From contig CM077115.1 in the NCBI GenBank assembly GCA_039619475.1, positions 590,265,643 through 590,329,642 of the forward strand: a stretch of DNA of 64,000 nucleotides. Reading direction: 5' to 3'. Under the pieces are notes generated by a model. The model saw only the letters and a list, made by a program, of their open reading frames with translations. It had not been told where the DNA came from and searched no databases. A program made the position numbers and the translations under genes. Below, piece by piece: positions 45,728 to 57,349 of this stretch (positions are counted from its first letter, which is position 1; each line of letters starts with the position of its first letter). This stretch comes from Icerya purchasi (taxonomy: Eukaryota; Arthropoda; Insecta; Hemiptera; Monophlebidae).

Positions 45728-47402
45728 CATACATTTAACCGTCGCAGTAAAAATTCATTTTAACCCCAGCCGAAGGTTTTTTCTATTAAATGAAAATTAA
45801 AATTCTCCAAATAAATGAGAGAAAAATTTTAATTTTGGTATTGCAATAGTGCAATGTTACTTTTACGAGAACACTTTTTTTTCATTTAATTACATTAAGT
45901 GTATGTAATTAAATGAAAAAAAAATTGTGTAACTCGTTCCTGTAAGTTAAAAATATCACAAAAGTGTGTACTACACTTCAGATAGTTTTTCACGAAAAAA
46001 TTAATGTGCGAGCCATCCTATCTGTAACACTTTTTATAAAAAAAAAGCATTAAACGCACAAAGCTAAACAGCAGATACGGATACAAGCCGGGCAAATTGC
46101 CTTCGGATATTATTACTAAAATAAATAACGATTATTAAACATTTTTTCCCAACTGCTTTATTCAGGAATGCTACCCGTGGCTTGCATGATGGAAAAATAG
46201 AACGCAGCGTTGTTCCAATAAGAATTTCTACTGAGAGAACTAATGGTGTAGTGAGTACATGCCTACATACAGTGACTTTGCCTGCACGTTGTATTTCAAT
46301 GTTGCTTAGAGTGTACTTGTGTCTCTTATTGTACGTGCAACCTATTACACCGGGGTTGGCTTTGTCTTTTTTCCCCCGTTAATTTGCATTGAGAATATAG
46401 CGAAATCTTAAAACTTTAGAATAAGTAAATTTATAAATTTTGACTTTATTGTGCCTAATATCAGTATTTGGTAAAGCTCGACACCAAAACCGATTTTAAT
46501 TTTCTGAATTGATTTTACAGGCAATTTCTCTGAAAAAAAATTACCGAATCAAAATTGGTTCAAAATTAATGATAGCGCTTGCAACTGTTGCTAGCGGAAA
46601 TACTTTTTCTGGCGTTTGAGTGATAATTTTTTCTAGTTAAATTTTATATTATCTTTTTTCATTTTTTATTGTACCTATATTTCGAAAAATTTGCTTCGGC
46701 TAAAAAGATATTTTGCGTAAAGGTACTTTTTAGGTATTTTAAAGATGAACGCTGTCCTCTGGAGCAGGACGATAATAAGTGATCTGGAAGTTTGTCTGCA
46801 AAAAAGAAAAAAAGGATGCGGCGCCGAAAATTAAGAATAAAACAACGAGAGATGTTTCGAAAAATACGCGAAAAAAACATATTAAAACTCATATAATATG
46901 AGAACTCTTTAATCGATGACTAAAACCTGGTAATATTAGGAAATTCTGAAAGTCAATGTAAAGTGTTGAACATAACTATATGTTCTTAAGAAAAGTCAGC
47001 GAAGGTTGTACTTATCGTTTCAGCAAATAATATCTAAAATTCTACAGTGCTTATCAGTGAACACCGTCAAGGCGAATTACAATTTCGAAATTTTCAAAAT
47101 TTCTCGCTTTTTTAGGTACCTACTACCGAAAACAGCCTTCCGCTGCAGCATTCATCAGCTGAAACGGAACCTTCACTGGCAAGAAAAAAGTAAGGAAATG
47201 GTTTTGACTTATTCAAAAGAAAGGCTTTCTATTCTGTTTCATGTGTGCATACTTTTTACGGTAGGAAATGTGCTAATTCCCAAACTTTCACTTCTAGCTT
47301 GATTTTCGTCGTCGTATTACGCTCGAATAGAAAAACGCGAGAGAAGTAAGAAGAATTTAATGAAGTACGGATGTTTTTTTTCTGCATGAGAATAATGCAA
47401 AT
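45728..47402. other. No clear gene; one hairpin
   Basis: At 45875-45923 TTTTTTTCATTTAATTACAT and ATGTAATTAAATGAAAAAAA form a perfect stem of about 20 bp with a 7-base loop. Otherwise AT-rich with unassigned short frames. Confidence 0.5.
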
Positions 47403-47600
47403 ATGTTAAATTTTGCTGAAACTGAAAGTGGAGTTGAATTTAAACAGGGCATTATGGGTAATAGATGTAGTAAAGCTGAGTATATGGTCGACTTTGTAGG
47501 GAGGGAACAAACTCGAAGTTGTGCTGATACTCTATTGAAACTACTTTTGCTACTCAGCAAGTATGATGTTATTCTGGGCAGTGGAATCTTGCAGAAGTAA
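47403..47600 (+). pseudogene. Possible hAT-type transposase fragment
   Basis: A frame with ETESGVEFKQGIMGNRCSKA and later LLKLLLLLSKYDVILGSGI. The last part resembles the NFLELLxLLxKYDxxL stretch of hAT transposases of the zf-MYM1 type. The middle does not fit, so this is a weak call. No ends were recognised. Confidence 0.25.
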
Positions 47601-47728
47601 TAGCCGTCAGTAAAAAAGGCAAAAAAAGTGATCGCCGGCTCCCGGTTGTTACCTTTTTATTTAAAAAAAGCTGATCTAAAAGATAATTAGTGAAGAAGTT
47701 TAGTGCAGTCAGATATAACACAAGATGA

Positions 47729-48153
47729 CAGGGCCGTGTCCAGAATTTTGAAAAGGGGGGAGGGTTTTGAAACTTTTCTTCGCATATTTATTTTATAAAT
47801 AATAATATACATTTTTCACTAATATCCTTATACTATTAATAATTTCCATAATTTTGATTTATATGTATTAATAATTTACATAAATGAATTACCCCGTATG
47901 AACACATTAATAAAAATTACATATGTTATTGATTATACTCGTAATAAAAAGTTTTTTCTTAAGATATTAATAAAGTACCTAAAAATATGAAGCATATTTT
48001 TTCTTTTTTCTTTTAAAAGTAGGTAAGAACATCCTAAAAAATCATCAATATTTATTTTAAATTTGTGATTTTTTCAGATTTTTGTGTATTTATATTAACT
48101 ATTTCAGTTCTCATGGGGGGGGGCTTAAGACCCCCCCCCTGTACACGGCTTTG
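47729..48153. mobile_element. hAT-like MITE (425 bp)
   Basis: Ends CAGGGCCGTGTCCAGAATTT with a G run, and CCCCCCCCCTGTACACGGCTTTG; inverted this begins CAAAGCCGTGTACAG. A similar G run plus C run occurs at 48114-48139. The middle is AT-rich. No exact 8-bp duplication was seen. Confidence 0.65.
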
Positions 48154-49934
48154 CAAATACGTGTATAACAAACATATTTAAATGTAGTATAAACGGTTAT
48201 AAACCCTACTTCGAAACGTTTTCGGGCATAGATAATCAGCTAAAATTTATAAAACAACAAACAGCATATATGGTCAAAACAAATTCTAAATCACACTGAG
48301 GTCAATAACAGAAATATTCATATATAGTTTAAATTAGTCAATGATCAGTCAAAGAACATATCAAGAGAGAAATCGGTTACATGTAATAAATGTTTACAAT
48401 ATTGAAAGCGGTAAAATATTTACAAGATAAATAAACTATAATGGACATTTTAAGAAACGAGATAAAACATACCTAAACTAAGACAAATGCAAGACGATAT
48501 ACATAATTTAAAAAAAGAAACATTACAATTTTAAATTTCAAATTTTCATATTAAAAAGGGGGTAATTATTATTATTATTATTTGGGATTTATAATCGTTT
48601 ATACATTTAAATTTGTTTGTTTTACTTGTATTTGTTACAATTTAATATGTTTTTTGTATTTTAACAAACAATATGTTAAAGGATTCTGTATTAAATTATT
48701 CCATATGATTCATCTAAAAAAAAATTTCTCGAGATACTTAAGAGATCACTTGCTGAGAACGATATGAATATATACCGGTATGCACAACTCGGTCGCAGCA
48801 CGAAACAAACTGTTTACACTTTGGATGCTACACAAACGCATTATCTGCTAATTTATTTTCCTAAATTTTGAGTTTCTGTATATGTTTGGTATTATCAAGT
48901 ACAATTTTTTTTTTGCCTAAAATTATTACCTTATTTTTTGGCTAAAAGAAATTAAGTGTTCCGTTGAAAAACTGCATAGGGTGTCGCGCGTTACTTTTAC
49001 GCTTTGCCTGGTGAATTTCAATATTCCATCGGTGGTCCTCCTGCTAGACAGCTTTAAAATTCAAAATTCTTTTGTAAAAAAAGAAAATCATACTTTCTAT
49101 TGAATCTAGGTATTGTTTTAGATCTGCTAAACTTTTAAAGTCGGAGTACGAACATACGGTCACAATATTTAGAAAAGAAAACAAAAACACAAATTAGTGT
49201 TTTTTCATGAATTACGGAGTTACAGATGTTGGTTCTGTGGAGTTTGGGTTTCTTTTTGGTTTTTTCAGTAGTAGTTTTTAAGGATGTGAATTATAACGCG
49301 TTGTACAAAGTGTGAGTACAACATAAATTTAAAAAAAAAAATGTAAAATATTACAATTATGCCAAAGATATGAGATCTATACTGGAATGAAATTCCTAAA
49401 GCGAGGACCATCTAATGAAGTTTTACCAAAATTTGACTAAGCTCACCGTACAATTCTAACATTAACATATTTGTGAGGCTAAAATTTTTGTAAGCACTTT
49501 TTTTGTTTTACGAAGTAAATAGTCTGTCCCACAAAAAAAGAATTACAAATTTTTTTGTAGTTACGTATTGGTTTTAGCGCGATAATCGAGTGGAACGATC
49601 GGACTACTAAAAATAAATAATCATTAATGTTATCGGCTGGAAGTCAATAGCAGCAGCTGTAGACATACTTTTTTTTTTGTTTTCTACCCCGGCGTGACAT
49701 ATTTATATGCAAACATGTAAGCATTATTTTGACTGTACGTTTGTGTAAATATAAAAAACAAATGATTCTGGGAATTCTCCCACGTGTGTAGTCTTATACA
49801 AACCTGCGTTGCATGCAGAATATTGCTGTGAACATCAGACACTTACACAAAAAGAGCGTACAAGTTAAAACCCACTTGGAATCAAACAACATGATTAAGA
49901 TACCATCATTTAAAGCGTAAAAATAATACAGAAA

Positions 49935-49967
<33 letters not shown>

Positions 49968-50122
49968 ATTTTAAATACAGAAGCATTAGATGAACGTCTC
50001 TTGCGGAAGGAAAATACAAAGCCATCTTGTAAATTCATTAAAAATGCAGATGTCCGTATACTTTTTAAAATACTATTTCACGGAAAAAATATTTCTACCC
50101 AGCAGCTCTCTTGCTGAGTATG
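48154..50122. other. AT-rich sequence, no clear feature
   Basis: Includes a 27-base T run at 49940-49966, possibly the poly(A) of a minus-strand retroposon, but no coding sequence was recognised next to it. Confidence 0.4.
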
Positions 50123-51064
50123 CAGGGGTGGATCCAAAGCGACACTTTGGGGAGGGAAATTATATACATATTTACGCAATACGGTTTGTGGTCGCGTTTG
50201 GCTTAGTGGCTAGAGCGCTTGACATAGAAATATTCAGCCGGCAAGCTAATCAACGTGAGTAAAGGCCAGTCGTCTTGGTTCGCCTTGGCACTGATAATTT
50301 GTTTCACTTTAGTCGTCAGCACGGACGCTTCCTGCTTACGTGCTCATCTATTGCGCGGCTATTCTATCCTCTAATTCTCCTCCGAATTAGAAGATAATCT
50401 CATACTCGAAATCGAGTGAGAATAGACGACGACGATATCTTCTACGGTAGATAGTCTGATTTGAGAAATACCCCCTTTTTTCATAAAAAAAATCAAATAG
50501 CGACCACGTCTTTAGAAATTTAAAAATATTTTAAAAATACATAATTACTACAATTTTTTAATTAACTTTTGTTTTATTTTTGGGGGGGCAAAAAATAAAA
50601 CGAAATTATAAAATTATACCTAAAAAATGGTAGTTTAGAATTTGTAAATTACTACAAATAATAGAACGATAGTATTTTTATTAAACTTAATTATTTCCTT
50701 TTTATTTTTGTTAGTAATCCGATCCGAATTCTTTGTCCTGAGCAAGTTTAAATATATATATGTATTTCTCATTGAACTACTATTTTTAATTAAAATTACA
50801 AAAAATAAAAATTAAATATAAATTAAAAATGCATAAAAAAAGATCGATGACAGTTGCGTTTAGAATAAAAACGTAACATTAACCGGTTTTACTAGACAAC
50901 AGTGCTATTAAATATTAGTTATAATTAAATATCCATTGTAGGTAACATTTATACAAATCTTTTATAGTATAAATTACGCGTTTCTCTGTTATAACAATTT
51001 TTTTATCCTAGGTTTTGTTTAGGGGAGGGGTTCCCTGTTCGCCCTCCCCGTGGATCCGCCCCTG
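50123..51064 (+). mobile_element. hAT-like MITE, copy 3, with 8-bp target duplication
   Basis: Starts CAGGGGTGGATCC and ends GGATCCGCCCCTG. TGAGTATG lies exactly on both sides (50115-50122, 51065-51072). Comparison with the copies at 27881 and 11276 shows that the part from 50194 to 50431 is an inserted SINE. Without it the element is about 700 bp. No transposase gene. Confidence 0.92.
50194..50431 (+). repeat. tRNA-derived SINE, internally deleted copy, nested in the MITE
   Basis: Begins GCGTTTGGCTTAGTGGCTAG like the copy at 19837. It jumps after CGCTTGAC straight to ATAGAAATATTCAGCC, losing about 165 bases that include the B box, then follows the body to AATAGACGACGAC. No target duplication is obvious. 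Confidence 0.85.
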
Positions 51065-51072
51065 TGAGTATG

Positions 51073-54000
51073 TCATTAGCTTTGCGATACAGTTTTCAAT
51101 AAAATTCGCTTTACCAATTTCGTAAGAAAAATAAAAAAAGTCAGTCTTGCTTTGTTTATAGTCAAATCCGCATCCCCTCTGCTCACTAAGAATGTTTCCC
51201 CCTCGACGGCTTTTTCTCCTAGTATGTTCGATCCGGTATTTCATCAATTTATCTTACAATACGCAACCGGTTTAGGTAAAATTCATTCATAAAGCTGTAT
51301 GTAATTGTCGCATTTTTCATACAAAGTTTTTTTATTTCTCTTCTTGTTAAATTACCGAATTAGTCCATACTACTACGCGTTGCAAGTGTATTTATTTTCT
51401 GTATAACTATACTGTAGCTATAGCAATAATTACGAAATAAACCATAAAATCGAGTTGTTTTTCTAGACATCCGAGCAATATTGGAACACATTTGTATCAG
51501 ATGATAAAATTTATGTTTGAAATTGTGTTACGTGTACTTGTGTATAATTGAAAAGTGAATGAAGTCCATGATCGGAAAATTTTTTGTAAATCAAATTACT
51601 ACCTTTATGTATCTATGTAGAATTAGAGAAATGCCGATCGAGAAAGTGTTCAGAAAATAATAAAATAACACGCAAAATAATAAAAAGTAAAATCCAAGTA
51701 TCATTTAGAAAAACGAAAAAAACGGCGCAAAGTTATCAAGGATCATCAAAAAGGAAGCTACTATTACTATTTTTTCAAGTGTTGAACGTACATTTTGTGG
51801 CGATCATTTTTGGAAGGATATCAAAAGGAGCTTCTTTTTGGTGTTCGCTGCATAAAAATGCGGACCCACTACACCGAAATTAAAAATGACACTAACAGGT
51901 ACGATTCTTGTAAATACGAACATATAGTCTGATATTTGTTTTCATGCTTAGTACATAATTTTTCCTTAAAAATTTTTCCATATTTTAGCTCATATTTAAT
52001 TACGAGCAACGTTACGTGTGCATATATTTTTTAGATTTTATTGAAAAGATTCGCTGATATTATCTTTTATTACTTTCTTAAAAAAATAAATGAGTTGTGG
52101 GTCTCACTGGGAAAGTATGCCCGTTGCGTGAGTGCCCAATACTTTTATTATCGTTTATTCTAAGTAAGCAAAATTATATTTAATCATTCTCACTACATAA
52201 ATCGGACATATTAAATCAAAAAAATATCAATCAAAACAAGTGTATATATATATATATATATAAAAAGTACCATAATACACCCATACATAAGGGCCGCTTA
52301 CACATTGGACGTCGCATACATTAACGTGCAGGGAAGAAAAAGGAAAGAAAGCGGAGAAATAGAAAGTCTAAACGAGCCCTAAAAAACTGCAACAATACAG
52401 GGGAAAAGGGCGCAGCAGAATTCCTTAATCTTTGCACCATTCTTTCAACCACTTCCCCACTTCTTCACTCTTCCTAACATCAATTTTTTAAATTTAATTA
52501 GAACCGAATCATCGGTATTGTTGATTCGTAGATTTAACCCTCTAGGATGAATGAAATAGGTATTACTTTGATTCCTTGTTAGTCGAGTTTTTGGTCTGAA
52601 AGGTAATTTTATTTTATCGCGTTTAAATTCAAGTAGTCTATAATAATAATAGTGTATCTCGGGAGGCATTTCATTATTTTTCTTCCACCAGGTTGATGTC
52701 ACTCCGCTTCCAATGGGGTGGTATAAGTTTCAAACCCCTTTTTTGAATTTTACCTATTTTATTGATTTCCATTTTTTTTAGCCTCACCTCATATTTTAAT
52801 CCCATATAAAATTCTAGACATTATTATTGCATTAAAGTATATCCACCATTTTCATTGGTTCACAATGGGGAAATTCTTACGGAGATTGCAAATATTTCGA
52901 GAAAAAGTTAAATCGATATAATATTTATTTTTAGAAAATAAAAGAATTGAAGAATAAAGCGGTAGCAGTCCATAATCCGATCAGTTTCTTTACTATCAAA
53001 GCTTATTGAACAGATTTCGTGGGTTTTACTTAGAGGAGGAGATTTTATACATAGGGGGTTTTAAAATACTTCAAAGTGTTAATGTAAATATTAAAGATAT
53101 TTAGATGTTAAAAAAAAATTAAAAACTTAATTATTATCTAAAACATTATAAATTATTATATGTAATTTAAAAAATAGCTTGAAAAGTTGAGCAATACGCG
53201 TAAAATGCAGTATCATTACTTCATATTTAAAATAATATTCTAAAGTCTGTATTCTTAAATCTATACACTGGCTTTATTTTGAATATGGGGTTGATCAGTA
53301 TTCTAATCTTGCGAAGAAATTATAGAATTATACGTCTTACTTAAGTGATGTTTATACTAGCGTATTTCCGTATCACAGATTTGCAATTTAAATTAGCTAT
53401 GAATACGGTTCATGAACACGACTGAATGCGGATAACAAATTTGAGCAAGTATGTTTCGCACTCGATATCAGTCGAACGTATAAAATAATCAAGTAGTCAT
53501 GTTGATTTTTCTATCTCAGGCAGCCGTATTAAGAAAGACATTCAATATGTCACATCCGATGTGGCTAGATTTTATTTCTGCCATTTACGTTGATTAGTGC
53601 TGGAAAAAGAAAACAACAGATAAACTGTCTCGGAAGTTATTTGAAAGCGGCTAGCTATGGAATAATTTCATTTTATCATAGTATAATTTTGACGATCGAA
53701 CATTTCGTGATCTCCAAGCGGGGAAATATTAGAAAGGTATTATTATCAATTGAGGCATAGCAAGCACCAAATGAACTGTATCAAAGTTCAGGAATTTACA
53801 AAATTCTCGGGAAGTCAAAAAAGTTGAAGACCGTAAAAAGTTTTTGACAAAAGTGTATCGGACAAGTATAAATGGATTCGTCTCTTCACCTGCAAATATA
53901 AAGGCTAAATACAACACTTGTAATTTTCATTATTACATCAACACGTCGTAATATTAAAATTAGTAAAATTTATTCTATTTATAAGTCCGGTATAAATAAT

Positions 54001-55954
54001 CCAATTTTTAATCTGAAAACGGTTTTGTACATAAAATTCCGACTAATTAGTTGAAAATTCCATATTTCAAAAGTAATTTTTCAATCTTGTAATTGAAATA
54101 AAGAAAAAAATGAGCTTATGGCACCCTGAGAAAAGCTTTTTGAGGACAATACCGTTTCTAGAATTAAAATCGGCAATTTAATATTCATATCATTAGACTG
54201 TGAAAAATTATGCTCACAACAGCGATAATGGGATACGCGCTGCTGTCATTATGTTATTCCCACCCTTACAGTTATTGAAACAGAAATATATAGCATTTTT
54301 ACTCATTGCAGTATGCGCATACATATGTAGCGTGTTATGTAGGTACTGTTTTCTTTTTTTTTTATATTTCGTACTATGAACGTTCCGTATATTCAACGTT
54401 CCAATCTATTCCGTCACATCAAAACTGTGAAAGTTAATTTTTTGCTTAAAAAACATCTGTTATATACGTGTCATAAATGATGTGAAATAACATGGTAGGA
54501 AATAATGAAACAAGCACACTTTTGATTGAAATGTTTACAATAAATTTTTTTCTATTATGAAATTATATATTTTATATAATTTCTACCAAAGAAATTATAA
54601 AATGATAATGGAACGATTTATTTATTAAAAAAGTATGACAAATATTTTGAAAACAATGTTGTACAAAGCAAATGAATTAGTATACATAATATAAGTATTA
54701 AATATAATTATCCGAAATGTACGAAAGAAATAATATTCGTAATAAGTACGAATTAATATGTTATTTAAAAAAGTATATTAATAAATAAGTAAAATGTAAT
54801 AAAAAAAATGAAACTTCTTAATACATTTAAAGAGTATGAATTTCTTAAAAACTTTCAACGCACAACGGTAATTTTATTAATACACTGATCGACCGGAAAA
54901 TAAATTTTGCTGTGTTTTATTTTTCAACTTGACAATATATACATATATTTTAAGGGACCACCCATGGTCAAAACTAGGCAACATTACAAAACGAAATTTA
55001 CAGGATAAAAAAAAGGATTTCTGAATATACTGCATTCACTCTATATTATTATAATGAATTTTAGAAGTCACGAAAATTTTAAGTTACACTGCAACGATGT
55101 GAACAATCATCGATATGCAAATATTCAGTGCTAAGTGTGTGTCTGCCTATATATTAACTAGCGTGCATATGATGGCATATGGGTTTGCCATTATCTTCCA
55201 TACGATATTCTATTAGCGGCTATTTTAATTTTATTTTTTTAATAATTTCCGTCGTCGCCTGGGATTGAGACTTCTGTGATGAAAATCAAGTGTTCTAGCA
55301 ATGAACGATAATCGTCTCTGGATGAGGTTTGTGATGAGGGATATCAAGGTGCCGATTTTGGCGCATACAAGTATGATACGGAAGGAGGTGCCACTTGACT
55401 TTTATGTACTTAATATCTGCACGTGGCAGAACCATTAAGCAACACAGTTTGGCGACGACAGAAGTAGAAAAAGGCAATTGAAACGCCATCTACGCAGCAG
55501 ACGTCATAAAATCTAATCATGAGAAATACCGTCAATACTCAAACCTTACGCGATATATATTGTAAACTCTAATCGTTAATTAAGAAGTTACAGACAAAAA
55601 CACTACACTGAATATGTGAATTTACACATCTGTTCTGTTGCTCGATCTCAACGTACACGTCTCGCCCGCTTCGGCGAACCGCCAGTGCAGGTGACGATAT
55701 ACTTGTAGATAAGATTGTGAACGCGCACGCATTCCCTCGATACCTCTATGCGTTGCGCGGTGTGGAAATAGAATAATAGGAACAGAGGCAAGCTTACTTA
55801 GCTGGAAGTCGTTGAGTTCTGTACGCATGATGGCACGTCACTCTGATCACTGGTCAGAGTTGCAGAATAGACGTTGGACAACAGTGTGTGAGAAGTAGCA
55901 GCCTCTTTTTATTTTTATTACAAACTACTAAATGTAAATTGATTCTCAATCTAA
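51073..55954. other. AT-rich sequence, no clear gene
   Basis: A TA run lies at 52243-52262. A minus frame at 52445-52702 with RGLNLRINNTDDSVLIKFKK is unassigned. The part 55600-55880 is richer in G and C, with a minus frame of 68 codons containing LHWRFAEAGETCTL; it is unassigned and could be an exon or promoter-type island. No transposon ends recognised. Confidence 0.4.
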
Positions 55955-56704
55955 AATATAATGCTCCTTCGAATTGAAGAAAATTCTAGAATACCGGAAA
56001 TAGGAGATGCAATATAAAATCTCAAAAGTAACAAGGAACCTAGTCAAAATCTTGAAACTGGCCAGAACAAAATTAGAAAAACATTTATACAAAATATTTG
56101 CTGTAATCTGGAACGAAAAGGAAATGTCGGCTGATTTCCGTAAAACCGGATAAATATTTATAAAAAAAAGCGTGAAAATAAGAATGTTCAAATTGTCCAG
56201 GTACATCATAATTGTATGTTACCAGGAAGGTAGTGATTAAAATAATATACAGTTGGCTTGCAGAAATAATTGAAACAATTCTACCTGAATCTTAAGCAGG
56301 TTTCCGTATTAACCGATGATCTTTTCACAGAAAAATATTTTGAGTAACACCCTCGTCTCCCCTTTTCTTTTATTAATTTAATAAAAATCTTTGTTCAGTA
56401 AACGGAACACACTTTTCAAGATACCGGCTTGATTAAATTGTCTAGAAAAATCATCTGCATAAAAAAAGGCTTTACATATAAATAACATCGAAAATATAAT
56501 AATAAATATGTCTGAATCGTTAAACGTTAGAACAAGAGTGAAGTGGTATTCTGGCACGCTTACTGTTCAATATTTTTATCGGTTGCAGATAAATGACTTC
56601 GAGTGAAGGACATTGACATAAGGTATCAAACAGATGCAAAACTATTCAACCTAAAAGAGCTAAGGATTAAAGACAAAATTTCAACATACGTACATGTATG
56701 TATA
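55955..56704 (+). pseudogene. RTE-type LINE, left part (RT up to the catalytic site)
   Basis: In broken frames: PEIGDAI and NLKSNKEPSQ for the NKxPGxDGI motif; HLYKIFAVIWNEKEM; EIIETILPES then AGFR (about 56262-56313); SESLNVRTRVK for the motif before the catalytic site; and DIRYQTDAKLFNLKELRIKD with KISTYVH at 56606-56700. The coding sense then stops at the border of the inverted-repeat element and resumes at 60820. The gene is decayed by many stops. Together with the right part it gives an old host copy used as landing site. Confidence 0.75.
56699..56704 (+). repeat. Target-site duplication TGTATA, left copy
   Basis: TGTATA directly before the inverted end, repeated at 60814-60819 directly after the other end. 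Confidence 0.8.
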
Positions 56705-56840
56705 TTAGAGTGGCCTTTATTTTTTAAGGTTAAAATTTTTAATCTCTCAACCGGTAGTCTTGTTCTCCCGTATATGAAAAAATCATAGCGTTAAAAGTTT
56801 AGCTAATTTGGTCAACTTTAAGACGTGCCGATATGGCCAA
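56705..56840 (+). repeat. Left inverted end
   Basis: Matches the reverse complement of 60680-60813. Confidence 0.8.
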
Positions 56841-57070
56841 GAAGATACAGCGTAACTCAGCGCGCGCGCGAAGGTACACTTCCGCTGGTTACCGGACAGA
56901 GTGGTTTAGCCGGTGTTAAGCAGTGAAACAGGAACTCTCATTGTAGGCTTATTAAGACTATACTTGAAATATCACAATTTTTTTCTTAGCCTTCTTTCTC
57001 AGGTGAATAATTTTATTGATAAGAATGAAAAAATCGTTGAAAACACATTTACAATTTGCCATAGAATAGA

Positions 57071-57349
57071 CTAAGAAAGTGAAGTATTAATGCCAGACAT
57101 GAGCGTCAATTTTTTCGCATCGGAGTATTTTTTTCGATATTCCGCTACCACATGAAGCAGGTACTGTTTTTGTGCTTGGGTAATGCCCTCAACTGCCCCC
57201 CCCCCAAAAAAAAACAAAACAATTTTTGATATTTTTTGCGGGTCAGTTTATTGTTGTATTGTTCAATTAATTGTATGCCGCGTTCAACTGCATCATTAAC
57301 CACTTTCATTTTGGAGATTAATTCTCTACTTTTTAGATTGTCCTTCATA
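57071..57349 (-). pseudogene. Element gene, C-terminal part
   Basis: Minus-strand continuation of the gene remnant at 60005-60500, separated from it by LINE-A. It reads KSRELISKMKVVNDAVERG, then QYNNKLTR. A C/A homopolymer block (57196-57219) shifts the frame, after which QKQYLLHVVAEYRKKY and the end at TAG 57071-57073 follow. I remember the VVND-AERG and QKQ(Y/F)LL-VV motifs from a large uncharacterised animal protein family with many near-identical genomic copies. Its function is unknown to me. Confidence 0.65.

Noticed and set aside
49940..49966. A 27-base T run as the tail of a minus-strand retroposon.
   Set aside because: No coding or repeat sequence could be recognised to its left or right, and no target duplication was visible.
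55295..55489. A 64-codon minus frame as an N-terminal exon of the metalloproteinase.
   Set aside because: No similarity to a prodomain, no clear donor, and an in-frame stop at its end.
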